Shown piece after piece: positions 42,126-50,892 of a stretch of DNA of 64,000 nucleotides. The number at the start of each line of letters is the position of its first letter. The stretch's first letter is position 1. Below the pieces are notes generated by a model that was given only the letters and a program-made list of their open reading frames with translations, was not told the origin of the DNA and made no database searches. Both the position numbers and the translations under genes were made by a program. The stretch comes from Vitreoscilla filiformis (GTDB lineage Bacteria; Pseudomonadota; Gammaproteobacteria; Burkholderiales; Burkholderiaceae_C): assembly GCF_002222655.1 (NCBI RefSeq), contig NZ_CP022423.1, forward strand, positions 2,914,001 to 2,978,000. The letters run 5' to 3'.

Positions 42126-45100
42126 TCGGCGCGGAGCTGCTGCCAACGCGCCAACAGCTCGTCACGCCGCCGCTGCGCCGCCTGCATCGCCGCTGCCTTG
42201 ACGGGGCCGAAACCCCGCACGCTCTGCGGCAACTTGGCCAGCGCCAGCGCGGTGCTGACGTTGGCCGCCGTCAGCCCTTGCGCGAGTTGGCGGGCGAGCT
42301 GCTCGAAGTCGGCCAACGCGGCGTGTTCCTCACGGCGTTCGGCGCTGTAGCCGAACACATCGAACACCGTGCTGCGCAGCCGGCGCCCTTGGGCCAGCCA
42401 GCGCATCGCCGGCAGCAACCACGCGCCAAAACGCTGCTTGGCAGGCCGTTCGGCGCTGCCTTGCGCCTCGCTCATGCCACCCCGGCCCCCGCGCCACGGC
42501 GGCACCAGATGAAAGTGGAGCTGGTAATCGCCCTCAAACTGCGCTGCGATGCGGGCCTGAAACTCCGGGCTGCTGAGCTGGCGTGCCACCTCGTATTCAT
42601 CCTTCACCGCCATGAGTTTGTAGAGGCTCACCGCCACCTCGCGGGTGAAGCGGTCGCTGCCGATGCGTTCCCGCTCCAGCGCGGCGATCTCTTGCACGAA
42701 CTGCTCATAACGTCGAGCGTAAGCCGCGTCTTGGTAAGCGGTGAGGCGCGGCAGGCGGTCGGCCAAGAGATCGGCCAGCGCCGGGGTGCGCTCCGGCAAC
42801 AGGATGACGGATTCGCGCACCGGCCCATGCGCCAACTCGGACGGCATGCGCCCCGCCACCGCTTCCACCTTGCCCACATCCAACGCCGCTTGACGGCCCC
42901 AGGCAAACGCCGCCCGGTTCATCGCCACCGACGCGCCGTTGAGCTCAATCGCCCATTCCAGCGAGGCCAGCCGCAACGGCAGCCAGCCTTTTTGCCAAGC
43001 GAACCCCAGCACAAACACGTTCGTCGCCACCGCGTCGCCCAGTAAGGCGGTGGCCAGGTGAGTCGCGCCCAGCGCATGGGCTTCGGCCACGGCGCTGCGG
43101 GCGCGGGCCAGCAGGGCATCGGGCGAAGCTTGCCAATCCGGGTTTTGGGTGAAGGTGCCGGTGGGGGCCACATCGGTGTTGAGCACGGCGCGGGTGCGCT
43201 GTGCATCCATCCCAAGCAGCGCGGAGGCGCTGGCGCTCACCATCAAATCGCAGCCCAGCAGCACATCGGCTTGGTGATCGGGGACGCGGGCGGCGTGCAG
43301 CACGTCCGGGTTCGCCGCAATGCGCACATGCGACATCACCGCCCCGCCCTTTTGCGCCAAACCGGCCATGTCCAGCACCACCACGCCCTTGCCTTCGAGG
43401 TGCGCGGCCATGCCCAGCAGCGCGCCGATTGTCACCACGCCCGTGCCGCCCACGCCGGTGATGAGCACGTTCCAGGTGTGATCCAAAGTCGGCAGCGGCG
43501 GCTCTGGCAGCACGTCTTGCGGCAGGCCGGTGGCGCGGGGTTCAGGCTTGCGCAGTTGGCCGCCTTGCACCGTCACGAAACTCGGGCAAAAGCCCTTCAC
43601 GCACGAAAAATCTTGGTTGCACGCGCTTTGGTCGATGGCGCGCTTGCGCCCCAGCGGCGTTTCCACCGGCACGATGGCCACGCAGTTGCTCTGCACGCCG
43701 CAATCGCCGCAGCCTTCGCAGATGTCGGGGTGAATCACCGCCCGCTGCGCCAGCACCGGCATCAGCCCCTTTTTGCGCCGACGCCGTTTTTCCGCCGCAC
43801 ACGTTTGCACATACACGATGACGGAGACGCCCTTCAGCTCGCGCACGCGGCGTTGCAATGCGTCCATCGCATCGCGGTGCAGGATCTCCACCCCAGCGGG
43901 CAGGCCCGCTGCGCCGTGATGGGGCTGCGGATCGTCACTCACCAAAAAGAGCTGGGTGATGCCCTCGGCGGCGAGCTGTTGCAGCAGTTGCACCGGGGTG
44001 GGGGCGCCTTCGACCGGCTGGCCGCCCGTCATGGCGACTGCGTCGTTCACCAACAGTTTGTAGGTGACGTTGACCCCCGCCGCCCGTGCCGCCCGGATCG
44101 CCAACGAACCCGAGTGCATGTAGGTGCCATCGCCCAGGTTGATGAAACGATGCTTTTGCGCGGTGAAGGGCGCGTGGCCGATCCAGCTCACGCCCTCGCC
44201 GCCCATCTGGGTGAGGGTGGCGGTGCGCCGGTCCATCCACTGCACCATGTAATGGCAGCCAATGCCGGCGCTGGCCTGCGAGCCTTCGGGCACTTTTGTG
44301 CTGGTGTTGTGCGGACAACCGGCGCAAAAGTAGGGCACGCGCTGCGGCAGCGGCGCGGCGCCGTTGGCGGATGCGCTCGCCTTTTGGCACGGCGTCAGCC
44401 ACGCGCGCACCGACTCGGGCAGCGCCGCTTCGCCCAGCACCTTGGCCAAGCGCGAAGCGATGACGCTGGCGATCACCGCTGGCGTCAGCTCGCCATTGGG
44501 GGACAGCAAGATGCCATCGTGCGGCACCTTCACCCATTCGCCGGTTTCGTCGTACTTGCCGACGACACGCGGGCGGGCGCTGGCCGGCTCGTTGTAAAGA
44601 TGCTCTTTGATTTGGTATTCGAGCACCTGGCGTTTTTCTTCCACCACCAGGATTTCGTCCAACCCCTGCGCAAACTCGACCACACATTGCGGCTCCAGCG
44701 GCCACACCACGCCGATCTTCAACAAGCGCAGGCCGAGCACAGCGGCGGCGGCTTCGTCCAAGCCCAACATCACCAAGGCTTCGCGCACATCCAGGTAACT
44801 TTTTCCGGTGGTGCAGATGCCAAGCTTGGCGCTGGGCGCCGCCCAATCTTGCCGATTCAGGCCGTTCACGCGCACGTATTCGAGCAGGGCGTAGAGGCGT
44901 TCGCGTTGCAGGCGGTTTTCTTGCTGCAAGGGCGGATCGGGCCAGCGGATGTGAAAACCGTCCGGCGGAATCGGGTAACTGTCGGGGATGCGGATGTTGA
45001 CCGCCATCGGATCGACTTCCACCGAGGAGGAAGATTCGACCGTGTCGCTGATCGTTTTGAACCCCACCCAGCAGCCCGAGTAGCGCGACATGGCGTAACC

Positions 45101-45691
45101 GTGCAGCCCGAACTCGATGAACTCGCGCACGCCCGACGGGTGCAACACCGGGATCATGGCGGCGATGAAAGCGTGTTCGCTCTGATGCGGCAGGGTGCTG
45201 CTTTTGCAGGCGTGGTCGTCGCCCGCCACCAGCAACACGCCACCGTGTTCGGCACAGCCGGCGATGTTGCCGTGTTTGAACACGTCGCCTGAGCGATCCA
45301 CGCCCGGCCCCTTGCCGTACCAAAGCGAAAACACCCCTTGCACGGTGGCTTCGGGGTCGAGCGCCACCATTTGCGAGCCCCACACCGCCGTGGCGGCCAG
45401 CTCCTCGTTCAAGCCGGGGGTGAAGCGGATGTTGTGGGCGTCCAGGTGCTTTTTGGCGCGCCACATTTCTTGATCGACACCGCCCAGCGGCGAGCCGCGA
45501 TACCCAGAAACGAAGCCGCCGGTGTGGAGGCCCGCGGCCTCGTCACGCGCCTTTTGCGCCAGCAGCAGGCGCACCAGGGCTTGGGTGCCGGTGAGGTACA
45601 CGCGGCCAGTGGCTTGGGTGTATTTGTCGTCCAGCGTGACCCGGGTCAACTGGGGAGGAAGCGTCGGAAGGACGGGGGGCATCGTGCTCAT
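42110..45691 (-). CDS. Fused indolepyruvate ferredoxin oxidoreductase (alpha-beta type)
   Basis: A 1193-residue single-chain 2-oxoacid oxidoreductase. The N-terminal third is a pyrimidine-binding pyruvate oxidoreductase-like domain (GFVSGYRGSPLGGVD near residues 58-72). A TPP-binding region follows (FCAGCPHNTSTKVPEG, GDGTYMHSG). A ferredoxin-like cysteine cluster (CEGCGDCGVQSNC and CNQDFSCVKGFCP) and a gamma-type catalytic domain (GVGGTGVVTIGALLGMAA) complete it. Such enzymes oxidatively decarboxylate aryl or branched 2-oxoacids to acyl-CoA. The TetR regulator gene lies 142 bp upstream on the same strand, which links it with leucine catabolism by context. Confidence 0.93.
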   Translation of the reverse strand: MSTMPPVLPTLPPQLTRVTLDDKYTQATGRVYLTGTQALVRLLLAQKARDEAAGLHTGGFVSGYRGSPLGGVDQEMWRAKKHLDAHNIRFTPGLNEELAATAVWGSQMVALDPEATVQGVFSLWYGKGPGVDRSGDVFKHGNIAGCAEHGGVLLVAGDDHACKSSTLPHQSEHAFIAAMIPVLHPSGVREFIEFGLHGYAMSRYSGCWVGFKTISDTVESSSSVEVDPMAVNIRIPDSYPIPPDGFHIRWPDPPLQQENRLQRERLYALLEYVRVNGLNRQDWAAPSAKLGICTTGKSYLDVREALVMLGLDEAAAAVLGLRLLKIGVVWPLEPQCVVEFAQGLDEILVVEEKRQVLEYQIKEHLYNEPASARPRVVGKYDETGEWVKVPHDGILLSPNGELTPAVIASVIASRLAKVLGEAALPESVRAWLTPCQKASASANGAAPLPQRVPYFCAGCPHNTSTKVPEGSQASAGIGCHYMVQWMDRRTATLTQMGGEGVSWIGHAPFTAQKHRFINLGDGTYMHSGSLAIRAARAAGVNVTYKLLVNDAVAMTGGQPVEGAPTPVQLLQQLAAEGITQLFLVSDDPQPHHGAAGLPAGVEILHRDAMDALQRRVRELKGVSVIVYVQTCAAEKRRRRKKGLMPVLAQRAVIHPDICEGCGDCGVQSNCVAIVPVETPLGRKRAIDQSACNQDFSCVKGFCPSFVTVQGGQLRKPEPRATGLPQDVLPEPPLPTLDHTWNVLITGVGGTGVVTIGALLGMAAHLEGKGVVVLDMAGLAQKGGAVMSHVRIAANPDVLHAARVPDHQADVLLGCDLMVSASASALLGMDAQRTRAVLNTDVAPTGTFTQNPDWQASPDALLARARSAVAEAHALGATHLATALLGDAVATNVFVLGFAWQKGWLPLRLASLEWAIELNGASVAMNRAAFAWGRQAALDVGKVEAVAGRMPSELAHGPVRESVILLPERTPALADLLADRLPRLTAYQDAAYARRYEQFVQEIAALERERIGSDRFTREVAVSLYKLMAVKDEYEVARQLSSPEFQARIAAQFEGDYQLHFHLVPPWRGGRGGMSEAQGSAERPAKQRFGAWLLPAMRWLAQGRRLRSTVFDVFGYSAERREEHAALADFEQLARQLAQGLTAANVSTALALAKLPQSVRGFGPVKAAAMQAAQRRRDELLARWQQLRADQGVV

Positions 45692-45833
45692 CGGGGTCTC
45701 CGGTTGGGGCAGGGCGCCGGCTTTCAGCCTCCGAGGGTGACGGGGCTGGAGCGGCCTGGCATCGGGTGAAACGCCAAGCCCTGCGAGCGGTTTTTAGGCC
45801 GGTTGGAGTGTCCGCAAGTGAGGACGTTCTGCT

Positions 45834-46568
45834 CTATTCGGGTTTGTGCGGGGGTGAAACATTCGCCAACGCCTCAGCCACCTGCCCGCGCAGGCGACGC
45901 AACGCCAGCAACTCCGCATCGGGCACCGCCACGGCGGCCCAGAGCAAGGCCACCATGTCGGCGGCGCGTTGCTCGATGTCGATCTGGTGTTGCAGCCCCA
46001 CGGCCTCCCACAACAAATGCTCCATCGGCCCGAGGATGAGGGCGCGCAGCAAGCGCAGCGGCACATCGGCGCGGATTTCACCGCTGGCTTGGCCACGCGC
46101 CAGCACGTCCATCAGCGGCGCGGTGTAGCGGCGTTGCAGCGGCAAAAAACTCTCGCCCAAATCCTGGCCCTTGGCGCGACCTTCGGAAAGCACCAGCGCA
46201 CACAAGCCCGTGCCCTGCTGCAAAAACAAGCGCAAATGCGTGGCGATGAAAAAGCGCAACTGCTCACGGATGGGCGCCTCACGCGGCATGCCCTGCTCCA
46301 CCACGGCGATGATTTCGTCGTACCAATCGTTGATGACGCGCACGCACAGCTCACGCTTGCCCCGGAAGTAGGTGAACACCGTGGCTTCGCTGATGCCCAG
46401 GCGCTGCGCCATCTCGCCGGTGGTGGCGCGCTCGTAGCCCTTTTCGGCGAAGACCTCGCGGGCCACTTTGAGGATGCCTTGAATGCGCTGCTCGCTGCGG
46501 GCGCTGGCGGCGCTGCGGCGGGTGCTCAGCGTCGCTGCCGACGGGCTAGAGGGTTCGGGTGCTTGCAT
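45834..46568 (-). CDS. TetR-family repressor, probable regulator of the ivd-mcc operon
   Basis: A 244-residue TetR protein. The helix-turn-helix reads REVFAEKGYERATTGEMAQRLGISEATVFTYFRGKREL near residues 37-74. ATG 46568 is chosen because the 15-bp inverted repeat TTGAGTTTCACTCAA lies only 3 bp upstream of it, and the same spacing and half-sites recur upstream of ivd at 49681. The alternative start at 46598 would place that repeat inside the coding region. TetR regulators of leucine degradation (LiuQ type) are known in betaproteobacteria; this is a good candidate, but identity is inferred. Confidence 0.88.
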   Translation of the reverse strand: MQAPEPSSPSAATLSTRRSAASARSEQRIQGILKVAREVFAEKGYERATTGEMAQRLGISEATVFTYFRGKRELCVRVINDWYDEIIAVVEQGMPREAPIREQLRFFIATHLRLFLQQGTGLCALVLSEGRAKGQDLGESFLPLQRRYTAPLMDVLARGQASGEIRADVPLRLLRALILGPMEHLLWEAVGLQHQIDIEQRAADMVALLWAAVAVPDAELLALRRLRGQVAEALANVSPPHKPE

Positions 46569-46571
46569 GGG

Positions 46572-46586
46572 TTGAGTTTCACTCAA
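46572..46586. promoter_or_regulatory. Operator candidate TTGAG-N5-CTCAA upstream of the TetR gene
   Basis: A perfect 5-5-5 inverted repeat ending 3 bp upstream of the TetR start, suited to autorepression. It overlaps the stop codon of the vapC gene. The same half-sites and spacing occur at 49681-49695 before ivd. Confidence 0.75.
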
Positions 46587-46960
46587 TATGCATGCCAACC
46601 TCTCATCACCGACAACAACCCCGCATCGAACGTCAGCAACTCCAACCCGTTGTGCAGGGCGGTGGCAGCAATGAGCGCGTCCGGCAGCTTGATGCGGCGC
46701 TGGCGGCGCAAGGCAATGGCCTGGTCTTCAATTTCCCGGGTGATCGGCAAATAGACGAAGTGCGCCAACCTGAAACGGATCACAGCGTCCTCATTGGCCA
46801 TGATGCCCGCAAAGCCCAGCAGTTCCATGCGTGTCACCGCGCTGTAGGCGCACTCATGGGCTTGCATGTTGCGCAGCGTCGCCATCTCTACGATGTCGGG
46901 CGCGGACTTGAGCAGACCCAGCACAAAGTTGGTGTCCAGCAGGTATTTGACGCCGATCAT
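46583..46960 (-). CDS. vapC: PIN-domain toxin (VapC)
   Basis: A 125-residue PIN RNase. The acidic residues are in LLDTNFVLGLL near the N-terminus, MELLGF, the IKLPDALIAATAL helix and LLTFD near the end, so the active site looks intact. VapC toxins cut tRNA or rRNA. ATG 46960 is used; ATG 46981, inside the antitoxin gene, is possible. Its stop lies inside the operator of the downstream TetR gene, which therefore lacks a promoter region of its own. Confidence 0.85.
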   Translation of the reverse strand: MIGVKYLLDTNFVLGLLKSAPDIVEMATLRNMQAHECAYSAVTRMELLGFAGIMANEDAVIRFRLAHFVYLPITREIEDQAIALRRQRRIKLPDALIAATALHNGLELLTFDAGLLSVMRGWHAY

Positions 46961-46967
46961 CGCCCGC

Positions 46968-47219
46968 TCATTGCCACTCATCACGCAACTGGCGTTGCAG
47001 TGCGACGGCATCCCCGGCAAAAGTCGCTGAAGCCTCCAACCCCCCCTGCAAATCCGCCAACGACACCGCCGGCTGACACGTCAGGGACGCATGCGGCTGG
47101 GCTGCTTGCTGTTTCTGGTGCTTGAGCCGCACAAACTCAGCGAAATCCAGCACCTCGGCCAACAAAGGCTCAGGTAGCGCCTGGGTTGCAGCCCAGAGTT
47201 TTTCCACGGTGGTTGACAT
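46968..47219 (-). CDS. vapB: VapB-type antitoxin (DUF2281-like)
   Basis: An 83-residue protein. The N-terminal STTVEKLWAATQALPEPLLAEVLDFAEFVRLK matches DUF2281 antitoxins, and the disordered acidic C-terminus should wrap the toxin. It is translationally coupled to the PIN toxin. A near-palindrome at 47286-47304 is a possible autoregulatory site. Confidence 0.82.
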   Translation of the reverse strand: MSTTVEKLWAATQALPEPLLAEVLDFAEFVRLKHQKQQAAQPHASLTCQPAVSLADLQGGLEASATFAGDAVALQRQLRDEWQ

Positions 47220-47285
47220 GACGCGGCTCCTCAAACTGAGCCGGTTGGCTCACCTGACAAGGATACAGAAGGGTGTCCCACCGGC

Positions 47286-47304
47286 AATTCAGTTGAACTC
47301 AATT
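47286..47304. promoter_or_regulatory. Near-perfect palindrome upstream of vapBC
   Basis: AATTCAGTTGAACTCAATT is symmetrical except for one pair and the centre base. It lies about 66 bp upstream of the antitoxin start, in a 213-bp gap between two toxin-antitoxin-type pairs that shows no other gene. Confidence 0.4.
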
Positions 47305-47432
47305 CTTCAGCAGAACATCGAACGCGGTTATGTGGCGTTGCAGGCTGGCGCCTCTGCTGAATCGACTAAGTGACACAACAGGAACGCGGGTGACCTGGGG
47401 CCATGTCATCGCTGGCGTGTTGTCCCCTCACC

Positions 47433-47900
47433 TCAACCCACCACCGCCAGCTTGCGCGGGCGTCCGCCTTTGAGGCCATTGGCGCGGGCGGCCTGCACTT
47501 TGGCATGGCTGCTGCGGCTGCCATTGCGCGCCGCCACCACAGTGGAGGCCAAGGCCATCAGCGGCTGACTGGCTTGCACCAGGCCGGCGATGCTGATGTG
47601 CAAATCGCGCTCGTCTAGGCACAGGGCGCTGCCACCAAACCCCAGCGTCAGTTGGGCCAGCTCGGTGGCAGACAGAGCCGCCAACTCCGGGTAGTTTTTC
47701 ACCGGCAGCGCCACGGCGCTTTGGTCGGCAAACCCGATGAGCAAAGACGCAAACGCGGGCAGGTGGTGCAGCGTGGTGGCGTGCAGGCCAGGGCTTTTGC
47801 GCTGGCGAGCACGCTCGGTGGCCTTGGCCAAAACGGTGGGGGTGATCGGTTCATCAAACCGGTCTTGCGCCTTCAGGGGCTTGGGGGTAGGCGTGTTCAC
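47433..47900 (-). CDS. DUF2442-domain protein
   Basis: A 155-residue protein. The DUF2442-like core is LTLGFGGSALCLDERDLHISIAGLV, near residues 84-108. A basic C-terminal tail follows (RNGSRSSHAKVQAARANGLKGGRPRK) that could bind nucleic acid. GTG 47900 overlaps the stop of the DUF4160 gene (GTGA). DUF4160/DUF2442 neighbours occur widely as small mobile pairs with a suspected toxin-antitoxin role. Confidence 0.72.
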   Translation of the reverse strand: MNTPTPKPLKAQDRFDEPITPTVLAKATERARQRKSPGLHATTLHHLPAFASLLIGFADQSAVALPVKNYPELAALSATELAQLTLGFGGSALCLDERDLHISIAGLVQASQPLMALASTVVAARNGSRSSHAKVQAARANGLKGGRPRKLAVVG

Positions 47901-48325
47901 AGTTCAATCTCCAGCGGGTAGGGCTGCCCTGTCAGGTGCAGCACGGTTTTGTTGGCCAGTGGATCAAAACGCGCGGATTGAATGGGCACCGTGCCAAAGC
48001 GGCGCAATTGAGGGCTAACCGCTTCCTCGGCCACCGCGTCCCAGTGTTGGCGCTCCAGGCACAGCGTGCCACGGCTGCGCCACCACAGCGTTCGGGCTCG
48101 GTGCAACACCTGGGACTGTTTGAGCACTTGGCGTAAGGCTTCCAGCACGGCGGCATTCGGCTCGTTTTGTGCGGGTGACACATCCCACAAACGCACGCCG
48201 TTGTGCCAGAAGCTGAACTCAAACCGGGCATCCCATGCGGGTGTGCCGGCGTGAACGTGGGGCGGGCAGTGTTCATTGCGGGTCAGCACCGCCACCTGCA
48301 CACCCTTGTGGCTGCACACTTTCAT
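47897..48325 (-). CDS. DUF4160-like protein paired with DUF2442
   Basis: A 142-residue protein. The N-terminal NEHCPPHVHAGTPAWDARFEF carries the DUF4160 hallmark CPPHVH. The rest (residues about 45-142) is longer than usual for DUF4160 and has no recognised domain. It is coupled to the DUF2442 gene by overlapping codons. It resembles the known pair of small proteins, so a toxin-antitoxin-type function is plausible. Confidence 0.72.
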   Translation of the reverse strand: MKVCSHKGVQVAVLTRNEHCPPHVHAGTPAWDARFEFSFWHNGVRLWDVSPAQNEPNAAVLEALRQVLKQSQVLHRARTLWWRSRGTLCLERQHWDAVAEEAVSPQLRRFGTVPIQSARFDPLANKTVLHLTGQPYPLEIEL

Positions 48326-48372
48326 GGATAAACCAAGCCGTTGGGTTTATTGATTGTAAGGGGGCTTCGGCT

Positions 48373-48762
48373 TCAGTGCCACCCGTCTCCCGGCGCGTAG
48401 CTCACGCCAAACCGCCCGGCCAACGCAGCCAAGCGCTTGTCCAGCGTCCATAAAACGGCCCCCGGCGTCAGCAGCGTCGAGGCCAGCAGCACCAACTCCA
48501 CCACACCACAACCCAGGCCGTAGAGCCGCTCGCGCTCCACAAAAGCCAGGACTTCGGTCAGGCTGGCTTGGCGCACCGGGGGCAGCAGCCCCAAATCAGC
48601 CAGCGTGCGCGCACGCGGTTCAGGTGGGGTGCCACAGGCCAGCTCGGCTTGCACCAGCGGGTGCATCAGCGCGCCATCCAGCGCCAGCAGGCGCACCAGC
48701 TCGGCATTGCACTGACGAAAGTGCGCCACCCACACCGAGGTGTCGATGAGCACCCCCGTCAC
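48373..48762 (-). CDS. vapC: PIN-domain toxin (VapC), second pair
   Basis: A 129-residue PIN protein: DTSVWVAHF at the start, [11 protein letters not shown] in the middle, [13 protein letters not shown] and WTLDKRL near the end. The third acidic position reads GVVEL where many VapC proteins have D. Activity is likely but not certain. GTG 48762 overlaps the antitoxin stop (GTGA). Confidence 0.82.
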   Translation of the reverse strand: MTGVLIDTSVWVAHFRQCNAELVRLLALDGALMHPLVQAELACGTPPEPRARTLADLGLLPPVRQASLTEVLAFVERERLYGLGCGVVELVLLASTLLTPGAVLWTLDKRLAALAGRFGVSYAPGDGWH

Positions 48763-48962
48763 GCCACCGGCTCCTGGCGCTGGCGTGGTACTTCCGCCAT
48801 GTTCGGCTGTGTGCCCCCCAGCGCAGCCAGCCGTTTGGCAGCCTGCACCCGCACAAAGGTTTTGATGGCCTCGCGGAACAAATCCGCCTTGTCCATGCCC
48901 GGGTCGGCCATTTCCAGGGCGCGTTCATACAGGGCATCTTCAATCGTCACGGTGGTTCGCAT
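48759..48962 (-). CDS. vapB: VapB-type antitoxin, second pair
   Basis: A 67-residue protein with a ribbon-helix-helix start [18 protein letters not shown] typical of DUF2191/VapB antitoxins, and an [22 protein letters not shown] helix after it. AAGG precedes ATG 48962 by about 7 nt, which favours it over ATG 48968. It is divergent from the Uma2 gene across 78 bp. Confidence 0.85.
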   Translation of the reverse strand: MRTTVTIEDALYERALEMADPGMDKADLFREAIKTFVRVQAAKRLAALGGTQPNMAEVPRQRQEPVA

Positions 48963-49040
48963 GGACATCCTTGCATCAAAAGTGATGGAATCATGGGCAA
49001 ATATCAGCATCAAAACAAGCCGCACCGCTAGGAGCACCGC

Positions 49041-49601
49041 ATGGGACTACCCGCCTCCAATGTCTATATGACCCCCGACGAATACCTCGCCTGGGAAGCC
49101 ACCCAAACCGAACGCCACGAGTACATCAACGGTGAACCCTATGCGATGGCCGGCGCTGAAGACCGGCACATCACCGTCTGCGGCAACCTTTATATGGCCC
49201 TGCGCCAACACCTGGCCGGCTCCCCCTGCCGTACCTACATGGCCGACATGAAGCTCCAGGTGGATGCCAGCGCCTGCTACTTCTACCCCGATGTGCTGGT
49301 GACATGCAGCGAGGCCGACCGCGCCAGCCCTCACACCAAACGTGAGCCGCTGCTGCTGGTGGAAGTGCTCTCCCCCAGCACCGCCACGTTTGACCAAGGG
49401 GGCAAGTTCGCCCACTACCGCCAGTTGCCCAGCCTGAAGGAATACGCGCTGGTGGACTTGGCCCGCCGCTGCTGCGATGTGTACCGCAAGGGCGCCGACG
49501 GCCTGTGGGTGCTGCACCCTTTTGAGCCGCCGCAGGGCGTGACGCTGGCCAGCGTGGACGTGAGCCTCCCGCCTGAGCAGCTTTGGGCCGAGGTGGATTG
49601 A
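49041..49601 (+). CDS. Uma2 family (DUF820) PD-(D/E)XK nuclease-like protein
   Basis: A 186-residue protein with the Uma2 order: [36 protein letters not shown] (active-site Asp), [11 protein letters not shown] (Glu) and [14 protein letters not shown] (lysine follows). Uma2 proteins have the restriction-endonuclease fold and are abundant in genomes rich in toxin-antitoxin genes; their role is uncertain. It is the last member of the block between the TetR gene and ivd. Confidence 0.86.
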   Translation: MGLPASNVYMTPDEYLAWEATQTERHEYINGEPYAMAGAEDRHITVCGNLYMALRQHLAGSPCRTYMADMKLQVDASACYFYPDVLVTCSEADRASPHTKREPLLLVEVLSPSTATFDQGGKFAHYRQLPSLKEYALVDLARRCCDVYRKGADGLWVLHPFEPPQGVTLASVDVSLPPEQLWAEVD

Positions 49602-49680
49602 GGGTTGAAGGGAAATCACTGAGCAAAGTTCAATAAACAAGGCTTGATTCGGCTTTTGTGGCTTGCTAATCTGATGAGAA

Positions 49681-49695
49681 TTGAGGTTTACTCAA
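49681..49695. promoter_or_regulatory. Operator candidate TTGAG-N5-CTCAA upstream of ivd
   Basis: TTGAGGTTTACTCAA, 24 bp upstream of the ivd start. Its half-sites and spacing match the repeat before the TetR gene (46572-46586), and the inner base before the right half is A in both. It is the likely binding site of that TetR protein. Confidence 0.75.
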
Positions 49696-49719
49696 ATTTT
49701 CCCAACGGAGACCCGCCCG

Positions 49720-50892
49720 ATGTTCGAATCCACCTTCACTTTCCCCTTGGGCGAGGACATCGCCGCGCTGCGCGATGCCGTCCGCACCTTCGCTCAGGCC
49801 GAGATCGCCCCGCGTGCCGCGCAGATCGACCGCGACAACCTCTTCCCCGCCGACCTCTGGCGCAAGCTGGGTGAGATGGGCGTGCATGGCCTGACGGTGC
49901 CGGAAGAATTGGGCGGCACGAACATGGGTTACGTCGCCCACATGGTGGCGATGGAGGAAATCAGCCGCGCCAGCGCGTCGGTGGGGCTGTCGTACGGCGC
50001 GCATTCCAATTTGTGCGTCAACCAAATCCGCCGCAACGGCACCGATGCCCAGCGCCAGCGTTATCTGCCCAAACTCATCAGCGGTGAGCACATCGGCGCT
50101 TTGGCCATGAGCGAACCCGGCGCCGGTTCGGACGTGGTGAGCATGACCCTGCGCGCCGAAAAGAAGGGCGACCGTTACGTGCTGAACGGCTCGAAGATGT
50201 GGATCACCAACGGCGGCGATGCCGACACGCTGGTGGTCTATGCCAAAACCTCGCCTGAACTCGGCGCCAAGGGCATGACGGCTTTCATCATCGAAAAAGG
50301 TTTTGCCGGTTTCAGCCACGGCCAGCACCTGGACAAGCTCGGGATGCGCGGCTCCAACACCTACCCGCTGTTCTTTGACAACTGCGAGGTGCCCGAAGAC
50401 AACGTGCTGGGCGGCGTGGGCAACGGCGTCAAGGTGCTGATGAGCGGGCTGGATTACGAGCGCGTGGTGCTCTCCGGCGGGCCGCTGGGCATCATGGCGG
50501 CGTGCATGGATGTGGTGGTGCCTTACGTCCACGAGCGCAAGCAGTTCGGCCAGAGCATCGGTGAGTTCCAGCTCATGCAGGGCAAGTTGGCGGACATGTA
50601 TTCCACCTTCCAAGCCTGCCGCGCCTACGCCTACGCCGTGGCCCAAGCCTGCGACCGGGGCGACCACGCCCGCACGCTGCGCAAGGATGCTGCCGGCGTC
50701 ATCCTCTACACCGCCGAGAAGGCGACGTGGATGGCCGGCGAGGCCATTCAAACCCTGGGCGGCGTGGGCTACACCAACGAGTACCCCACGGGCCGGCTGT
50801 GGCGCGATGCCAAGCTGTATGAAATCGGCGCGGGCACGAGTGAGATTCGCCGCATGTTGATTGGCCGCGAACTGTTTTCGGAGACGGCATGA
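49720..50892 (+). CDS. ivd: Isovaleryl-CoA dehydrogenase
   Basis: A 390-residue acyl-CoA dehydrogenase. The segment [16 protein letters not shown] matches isovaleryl-CoA dehydrogenases, where this Glu is the catalytic base in an unusual position. FAD-binding pieces [13 protein letters not shown] and KMWITNGG, and the end [19 protein letters not shown], are intact. It oxidises isovaleryl-CoA from leucine to 3-methylcrotonyl-CoA. ATG 49720 follows an AACGGAGA sequence. Its stop overlaps the mccB start (ATGA). Confidence 0.94.
   Translation: MFESTFTFPLGEDIAALRDAVRTFAQAEIAPRAAQIDRDNLFPADLWRKLGEMGVHGLTVPEELGGTNMGYVAHMVAMEEISRASASVGLSYGAHSNLCVNQIRRNGTDAQRQRYLPKLISGEHIGALAMSEPGAGSDVVSMTLRAEKKGDRYVLNGSKMWITNGGDADTLVVYAKTSPELGAKGMTAFIIEKGFAGFSHGQHLDKLGMRGSNTYPLFFDNCEVPEDNVLGGVGNGVKVLMSGLDYERVVLSGGPLGIMAACMDVVVPYVHERKQFGQSIGEFQLMQGKLADMYSTFQACRAYAYAVAQACDRGDHARTLRKDAAGVILYTAEKATWMAGEAIQTLGGVGYTNEYPTGRLWRDAKLYEIGAGTSEIRRMLIGRELFSETA

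Noticed and set aside
43058..45292. Long plus-strand frame opposite the indolepyruvate oxidoreductase gene
   Set aside because: Antisense shadow of a well-supported gene; composition is arginine/histidine/alanine-rich with no domain.
47306..47361. Imperfect palindrome (TTCAGCAGA ... TCTGCTGAA) that suggested an integron attC site among the toxin-antitoxin genes
   Set aside because: The inner parts lack the RYYYAAC and GTTRRRY core sites, no integrase is present and the neighbouring genes do not share such an element.
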